A stretch of DNA of 64,000 nucleotides from Arachis hypogaea (lineage: Eukaryota; Streptophyta; Magnoliopsida; Fabales; Fabaceae), in assembly GCF_003086295.3 (NCBI RefSeq), contig NC_092040.1:5084001-5148000 (forward strand), given 5' to 3'. The notes under the pieces are model-generated. The model made no database searches, was not told where the DNA came from, and saw nothing but the letters and a program-made list of their open reading frames with translations. The position numbers and the translations under genes were made by a program. Below, in pieces: positions 58,590 to 64,000 of the stretch; position 1 is the stretch's first letter; each line of letters begins with the position of its first letter.

Positions 58590-59250
58590 CTGACCCACCA
58601 TAATCGTAAACGTCATCACTGGAAAGGACGTGCCGGAAAAGTCAAAATCAGCACTAAAAAAAGATCTCAAAGTCCTAGCCGCAAGAAACCAAGCACCAAT
58701 CTCCTTGGTTCCAACGACAATCACATTTTTCCCCAATGACTGCCAACACGGCACCTCGGGTGAAAACGCCCCATTCGTCATCTCGACAAAAGTTAGAACC
58801 GGGCTTGTGACTGGTCGACACCGGAATTGATTCCAACATCCTCTTTAGAGGAGCCTTCGATAAACTAGATTTCCAAAACAAAAATTTGCAAACCCACGCA
58901 ACAGGGTGACTGGACTCGGAGACAACTTCCTCAAATCGGACGGTTCCATAGTGTTACCAATAACCATCGGAACCGAAAGCTAGAGGAAGACCATCCTCTC
59001 CGAGTTTGTGCTCTTCAAGGATTACACTGCCTACAACTTCATCCTCAGATGAAAGACGATCAATGACATATCCACTGTTATCTTCACCAAGTTCCTAATC
59101 TTGAAGTTCCAAGCCAATAACGGCACCATCAGAACGATACACGGGATCAGGAAGTCGCGGTAGAGTGCGACAACACTAGCTTGGCCCTCTGCAAGAGATT
59201 TGGAGATGTGGCAGGCATCTTCCTCGCCAACCTCGATGCACGCCAAGACC
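58590..59250 (+). pseudogene. Aspartic protease region of the second Tat-like element
   Basis: In shifting frames: VITGKDVPEKSKSALKKDLK and ITFFPNDCQH (58630-58750), then the active site VDTGIDSNILFRGAFDKLDF at about 58816-58875, and further on VAVECDNTSLALCKRF-like and AGIFLANLDARQDP (to about 59250). The usual DTGSS is DTGID here. Frameshifts are present on both sides of the active site. Confidence 0.7.
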
Positions 59251-59259
59251 CAGCCCACT

Positions 59260-59562
59260 CAAAACTGTGGGAGAAATTGACGAAGAAGCAGAGAAGGACC
59301 TCGCAGACAAGGTCAGGAGCATAGCGCACGTACGGGAGCTAGCCCTAAAACAAAGAATAAGCCTAAGGTAAAATCGCAGCACGGTACGACGAGACTTCGG
59401 ACAAGGAGGCCTTGTCTTATGACAAAACGACATCGGTCCCCCCACTCCCGGGGAAAGAAATCTCACACTGACTGGGAGGGTCCCTATCGAATCAAGACAG
59501 TAATCAGAAAAAGAGCCTACAAGCTCAAAAAACTAGACAGTACCAAGCTTTCGAGATCTTAG
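59260..59562 (+). pseudogene. Integrase C-terminal end of the second Tat-like element
   Basis: The sequence jumps directly from the protease tail into VGEIDEEAEKDLADKVRSIA and HVRELALKQRISLR. Next come QNDIGPPTPGE and, in a shifted frame, the GPY/F module WEGPYRIKTVIRKRAYKLKK, ending LSRS and a stop at about 59560. In intact elements this lies more than 2 kb after the protease, so RT, RNase H and the DDE core are deleted. Confidence 0.75.
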
Positions 59563-59819
59563 AATGCCACCAACTTACGACGCTATTATACGTAGAAACA
59601 TCCTTCCAAAAGAACAAGATCGAGTCCGTTTAAGACTATCTCTTTACCCTTTATTTTTTGCTTTTTTCACTTTCATTAATTGCTTAAGTTGTTTAATCTT
59701 ATATTTTCTTACTGAGCACTCATTCCTACACACATCGGGAAGTTTTAAAGAGACCCAAACCTCAAATGAAATTCATATTTTCAAAAACATTGCCTTGTCC
59801 AACAGCACGAACTAAATAC

Positions 59820-60865
59820 GGCTACTCCAGAGATCGATCACCCTAAGACCAACAAAACAGATATCCAAGTAAATAAACGACTACCCGAGAATCGATCACT
59901 CCAAGGCCAACAAAACGGATATCCAAATAATAAAACAGATATCCAAATAGGTAAACGGCTACCCGGAAATCAATCATCCTGAGGCCAATAAAACGGATAT
60001 TCAAATAACAAAATGGATATCCAAATAACAAAAAAGGCGACCTAGGGATCGATCACCGTGAGGCCAACAAAACGGATATTCAAATAACAAAACGAATATC
60101 CAAATAAGTAAATGACTACCCGGAGATCGATCACCCCAAGGCCAACAAAACAGATATCCAAATAAGAAAACGGCCCCAGGATCGATTATCCCGAGACCAA
60201 AGCAACATATATCCAAATAACAAAACGGATAACCAAATGAGTAAACGGCTACCCGGGAATCGATCACCCCGAAGCTAACGAAACAGATATCCAAATAACA
60301 AAAAATGCCGAACCGGAGATCAATCACCCTGAGGCCAACAAAATGGATATTCAAAAAACAACAAATATCCAAATAAGTAAACGGCTACCCGGGGATCGAT
60401 CACATTGAGGCCAACAAAAACGGATATCCAAATAACAAAACGGATATCCAAATAAGTAAACGACTACCCGGGAATCGACCACCTCGAGGACAACGAAACG
60501 GATATCCAAATAACAAATTGAACATCCAAATAACAAAAAACGGCGACCTGAGGATCAATTACCCCGAAGTCAACAAAACGAATATTCAAAAAACAAAACA
60601 AATATCCAAATAAGTAAACGACTACCCGGGAATCGATCACCCCAAGGCCAACGAAACAGATATCCAAATAGCAAATCAGATATCTAAATAAAAAAACGAC
60701 GACTCGGGGATCGATCACCCCGAGGCCAACAAAATGGATATTCAAATAACAAAACGAATATACAAATAAGTAAACGGCTAACGGGAGATCGATCACCCCG
60801 ATACCAATAAAACGGATATCCAAAAAACAAAGATATCCAAATAAATTAAATAAGCAAAGGATGAA
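59820..60865. repeat. Tandem array of about 78-bp units in the 3' UTR of the Tat-like element
   Basis: About 14 units, each marked by GGGATCGATCACCCCGAGGCC followed by AACAAAACGGATATCCAAATA words. Markers occur near 59831, 59891, 59967, 60036, 60124, 60180, 60257, 60318, 60393, 60472, 60553, 60631, 60708 and 60786, so most periods are 75-81 bp and a few are shortened to about 60. The repeat opens long minus-strand frames (LFGYPFCYLDIRF-like) that are not genes. Confidence 0.9.
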
Positions 60866-61111
60866 AATCGGCACACCAAAAGGCTTAAAATAAATTCACA
60901 ATAACGGCCCAAAAAGGCCACACAAAACAAGTATGAGACGATGGTCTTCTAACTCATGGAAAGCCAAACTCACCAACATCCCATCAATCGGCGTAGGACG
61001 ACGTCACGCTCTTTCCAAGTCCCTAACAGTCTCTCAAACTACAGAAAATCGGGCTTCCCTTCAACTCAGTATTGAGACCAAGCAAGCATGCTCTCATGCT
61101 CTGGGGGCAAC
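60866..61111 (+). other. 3' UTR end and polypurine tract of the second Tat-like element
   Basis: Unique sequence after the tandem array, running into the purine tract CTGGGGGCAAC (61101-61111). Confidence 0.6.
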
Positions 61112-61577
61112 TGTTCCGGACCCGATCTCTAGGTCCTTCCTCGGAACGGTCACCGAACCCAGCAATCCCAAGATTGCGCCATCCTCAAGGCCCAAAGACG
61201 GATCAATAACTTCCAATATCCTGACCCAACATTCGAATTCAAATACCTCTCTTATCTTAGCCAGATAAGATAAGATGATGATGGCTCAAACCAGCCCTAC
61301 AATCTCTAACCAACATTTGAATTCAAATACCTCTCTTATCTTAGCCAGATAAGATAAGATGAGATAAATACCACTAACTATATAAAGAGGAGGCAGAAGT
61401 CCCCTCAGGCACTCAATTATTTCTCACACCTTATGCCTGTTAGATCCATTTTGACTTGAGCGTCGAAGTGTCTTTGCAGATATCCACCTCCATTGCTCCA
61501 GTCAGATAATTCGACAACTATCTTGACTCGCAAGTTCCCGATCCATTTTACAACCCGTACTAGAGACTTCTTGTACA
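61112..61577 (+). repeat. Right LTR of the second Tat-like element
   Basis: Direct copy of 56753-57216 with the better preserved CpG sites. The same internal duplication (CTCTCTTATCTTAGCCAGAT near 61247 and 61330) is present. Confidence 0.9.
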
Positions 61578-61582
61578 AATTA

Positions 61583-61949
61583 TATATCTTAATCTAGTAA
61601 ATTAATGATTAATTCATTCTAGATTGAATCTTCATTTAAAGTGGATATTTTGTCAATGTATTTACGTAAGTGAGTTTTATTTTACCAACAAATTATTCAA
61701 CCAACTGAAATAAAATTAATTCCTAAAAAGATATATTTATAAGATGTTTTTTTTTCTAGTTACATTTTGTGTACAAGTCTTTCAGCTGATACCGAAATTT
61801 TAATTTGCCTAAGCAAAAAAAAAAAAAAAAACACCAACAACAACGTTTCTTTTGCCTAAAAAAAAAAAAGCCACCAACAACAACGTTTTTTCAGTAAATA
61901 AAGTCAAGAGAGAAATTGTGAAGAATTTCAATTCAGCAAGAAGCTCATT
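61583..61949. other. AT-rich spacer with A-runs
   Basis: Two copies of aaaaaaa..ccaccaacaacaacgttt (about 61815-61890) form a 45-bp imperfect direct duplication. No gene. Confidence 0.5.
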
Positions 61950-62027
61950 GTACAATGGGCTATATGAGTTAAAAAATAAACATCACTCATATTATCCGGA
62001 ATAACTATTCGGGTATTAGGGATAATA

Positions 62028-63265
62028 AAATTTAAACCCTAAAATGGTCATTGAGATTGGCATCGTGCACTAAAATCGTTCTTGAGATTCCAATTGCACC
62101 AATTACATTCCTGAGATTGAAAAAAGTGCACCATATTAGTCATTGACCCATTTTTCATTAACGACGTGATGACATGGCTTGATGACGTGGACTGTAAGTG
62201 ACACGTGTCACTTCATGATATGGCCACGTGTAATGACATGATGATGTGGTGACCAATGACACGTGGCATGCTGACGTGGATGGTTGTGCCACGTGTCACA
62301 ATGTTATTTGGCCACGTGTCCGTTTGTGCCACGTGTCATCCATTATGTCATCATTGTAGATGCACCAAATTAGCCCTCACTTTGCATTAACTGACTCATT
62401 TTAGTCCCTGAAATTGAATGTCGTGCACCAAACTAGTCTCTTTATCAAATTTTTCTCATTTTTTTAAATTTAAAATTTTTAATATCTTAAATACCCTAAT
62501 TCCAATTCTATTTTTTCATATATCGTTTAAATACAAGTTTTCATAAAAATTTTTAAGATTTTAGTTTTAGTTATATAATTTTTTTAATAATTTAACATTG
62601 ATAAATTTTGTAATATATAAGTATGTTATTATAAAAAATAATTATATGATTGATTAGACACATTTTTTCATAAAAAAGCATATGTTTTTAACAAGAAATT
62701 AATAATTAAAATAAACATTTTTTTCTTATAAAATACACGTTTTTGTTATGTATAAATGAGTTAGATTGAAGGCACTTCAAGCACCCTCGCTACCATCTCC
62801 GACCTCTGCAGTCTAGACGAAAGAGGTCAGAGATGGTAATAAGGGAAACTTGAAATGTCTTCACGTCAACTCTAAGACGGCGGTTAGGGGTATCCGCAAG
62901 AGAAAAAATATTTTATAAGAGCACTGAAAGAGGTTGGAGATGGTAGTGAAAGTGCTTGAAATGCCTTCACGTCAACTCCAAGACGGCGATTAGGGCAAGA
63001 GAAAAAATATTTTATAAAAACAATTTTATTTGAATAACATGCGAAAAATATAATTAAAATTAATGCATTAAAAAATATTGAGAATTTTGAATTTATAGAA
63101 AAAATGAGAAAAATTGGTGAAGGGACTAGTTTGAGCCAAATCATAAAGTGACATGTGTCACTTACAATCGACGTCATCAAGCCATGTTATCTGGAAAATG
63201 AGGGTCAAGGACTAATATAGTGCATTTTTTTAATCTATCTCAGAGACTATTTTGGGGTTTAACTT
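62028..63265. mobile_element. Mutator-like non-autonomous TIR element, 1238 bp, G-box-rich
   Basis: Terminal inverted repeats: the left end AAATTTAAACCCTAAAATGG pairs with the right end, reverse complement AAGTTAAACCCCAAAATAGT. Similarity continues (with gaps) inward through the TGACATGGCTTGATGACGTG block over about 170 bp. Perfect 9-bp duplications GGGATAATA flank it (62019-62027 and 63266-63274), typical of Mutator-type insertion. The interior holds a G-box cluster (62202-62335), inverted ACTAGTTTG arms (near 62430 and 63125), and two direct copies of a roughly 90-bp unit (62824-62919 and 62931-63018, around CTTCACGTCAACTC). No transposase. Confidence 0.85.
62202..62335. promoter_or_regulatory. 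Cluster of six CACGTG G-boxes
   Basis: CACGTG cores start at 62202, 62225, 62260, 62290, 62313 and 62330, most as GCCACGTGTC or GACACGTGGC, the ABRE/G-box form bound by plant bZIP and bHLH factors. TGACGTGG (62183, 62272) adds ACGT cores. It lies inside the Mutator-like element. Any regulatory effect is inference. Confidence 0.7.
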
Positions 63266-63385
63266 GGGATAATAAACATCTTATCCCAAAAACTTAAGTT
63301 GATTTTGGGATTTATTAAAGATCGAACTATTGACCTTTCGAATCTAGATTTTTGATACCATATCATGATATTACTCATTCTAAAA

Positions 63386-64000
63386 ACTTCAATTGATAAA
63401 AAAAAGATAACACTGGTAATTATATTTTTAATATTGAATTGGACATTTCTAAATTTTTATTGTATACTGTACATATTTTATTAGCTCCTTATAATTTTTA
63501 GTTGGTAAATCATGTTACGGGGCGTCGCTTAAAATGATAACCGGAGATTTTTGTGGCCATGTCACTATACTCCTTAATCACCGCAGGATTAACATCACAA
63601 TTAAAACATAGTATTTTGTAATATTCAAATCAAGACGCGTAGGACCCTTAGATCAATCTTATTAGCCTAATCCAACGGTGATAATTAGATTTGTGACCAC
63701 AAATAGTCACAGACACATGAATGTTTATTCCCTTATTATTTTCTCCCAAAAAAATAAAAAAACTCACCCAATATTTATCAACATCATGTCATCACACACG
63801 GAAGAATATTTAATAGTGAGAGTTAGTATCCTCATCAAATTATTAATTTAAAAAATATATAAATAAGAGGAAGAAATTGGAATAGGCCAAATACACCTTG
63901 TTTCTTTCTCATTTTTTTTTGGGTGTGAGCTTCAATTCCTTTTTATCTTTAACCTCAAAATATTCAGTGTATATGAGTTCTTATTAGTATATAATAGAAA
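63386..64000. other. AT-rich DNA to the window edge
   Basis: No gene or repeat boundary recognised. Confidence 0.4.

Larger units (their letters stand above)
56753..61577 (+). mobile_element. Tat-like Ty3/gypsy retrotransposon with internal pol deletion
   Basis: LTRs 56753-57216 (464 bp) and 61112-61577 (466 bp) start TGTTC and end TTGTACA (last base changed in the left copy). Perfect 5-bp duplications AATTA flank the element (56748-56752 and 61578-61582). It is plus-oriented: the polypurine tract CTGGGGGCAAC lies at 61101-61111 just before the right LTR, and the PBS region (TTAGCGTCGTCTGTGGGA) follows the left LTR. The interior holds gag, protease, an abrupt join to the integrase C-terminus, and a repeat-bearing 3' UTR. 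The left LTR differs from the right mainly by C-to-T and G-to-A changes, as expected from methylcytosine decay. Confidence 0.9.
61950..63385. repeat. MITE-like repeat related to 9804-10106, split by a later insertion
   Basis: The left part 61950-62018 (tacaatgggct, atattatccggaataactat) and right part 63275-63385 (tattaaagatcgaactattg, acctttcgaatctagatttt, gataccat) correspond in order to the interior of the MITE at 9804-10106. The 62028-63265 element interrupts it. Confidence 0.65.

Noticed and set aside
59820..60865. CRISPR-like appearance of a regular repeat array
   Set aside because: The whole unit is repeated, without distinct spacers, and it lies in a plant retrotransposon.
59843..60874. 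Series of minus-strand frames with LFGYPFCYLDIRF-like repeats, resembling a membrane repeat protein
   Set aside because: They are translations of the 78-bp tandem array in a retroelement 3' UTR. Units change length and break the frame.

Overview
This is a nuclear plant chromosome segment. Its genes have multi-exon GT-AG structure, the intergenic DNA is very AT-rich, and LTR retrotransposons, MITEs and microsatellites are dense. The types of repeat present (Athila-like and Tat-like Ty3/gypsy elements with GGCGTTTAACGCC palindromes, Mutator-linked plant mobile domain genes) suggest a legume, most probably Arachis (peanut and wild relatives). That assignment is inference from recall, not from a database search.

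Genes. I can build four complete host genes. They are (1) an uncharacterised glycine-rich protein with a C-terminal coiled coil (7 exons, 2256-4689, +); (2) a classical GPI-anchored arabinogalactan protein (single exon, 7080-7583, -) with an (AAT)n microsatellite next to its TATA box; (3) a VAP27-type MSP-domain ER membrane protein (7 exons, 12279-15639, +); and (4) Bax inhibitor-1 (6 exons, 23322-25047, +), whose intron 2 appears to be GC-AG. A partial gene enters at the left edge (to 485, +). A decayed PLS-class PPR gene lies at 25740-27066 (-). A broken MULE transposase (20385-21010, +) sits beside a truncated plant-mobile-domain gene (21577-22458, -).

Retrotransposon half. From 29.58 kb onwards the window is mostly transposons. 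A degenerate Tat-like Ty3/gypsy element (29583-46719, coding on -) is split twice. A 9.9-kb Athila-like element (30062-39967, TSD ACTGG) landed in its left LTR, and a solo LTR (44495-45946, TSD GATAT) lies in its gag. The Athila-like element encodes gag-protease and a plant-transposon-protein ORF but has no reverse transcriptase or integrase, so it is non-autonomous. A decayed LINE (about 47017-50045, -) follows. A second, deleted Tat-like element (56753-61577, +, TSD AATTA) carries a tandem array of about 78-bp units in its 3' untranslated region. A 1.24-kb Mutator-like non-autonomous element (62028-63265, 9-bp TSD) contains six CACGTG G-boxes within 134 bp and is itself inserted in a MITE-like repeat. 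An older Tat-like solo LTR lies at 680-1178 (TSD AGTAG).

Common threads. All four retroelements with coding sequence have lost most or all of the reverse transcriptase and the integrase or endonuclease core. The window also holds several unexplained arrays of short palindromes: GGCGTTTAACGCC in the Athila-like element, CCAATCGATTGG near 20 kb, and the G-box cluster at 62.2 kb. Boundaries were read by eye from target-site duplications, splice consensus and reading-frame continuity. No alignments or database searches were run.
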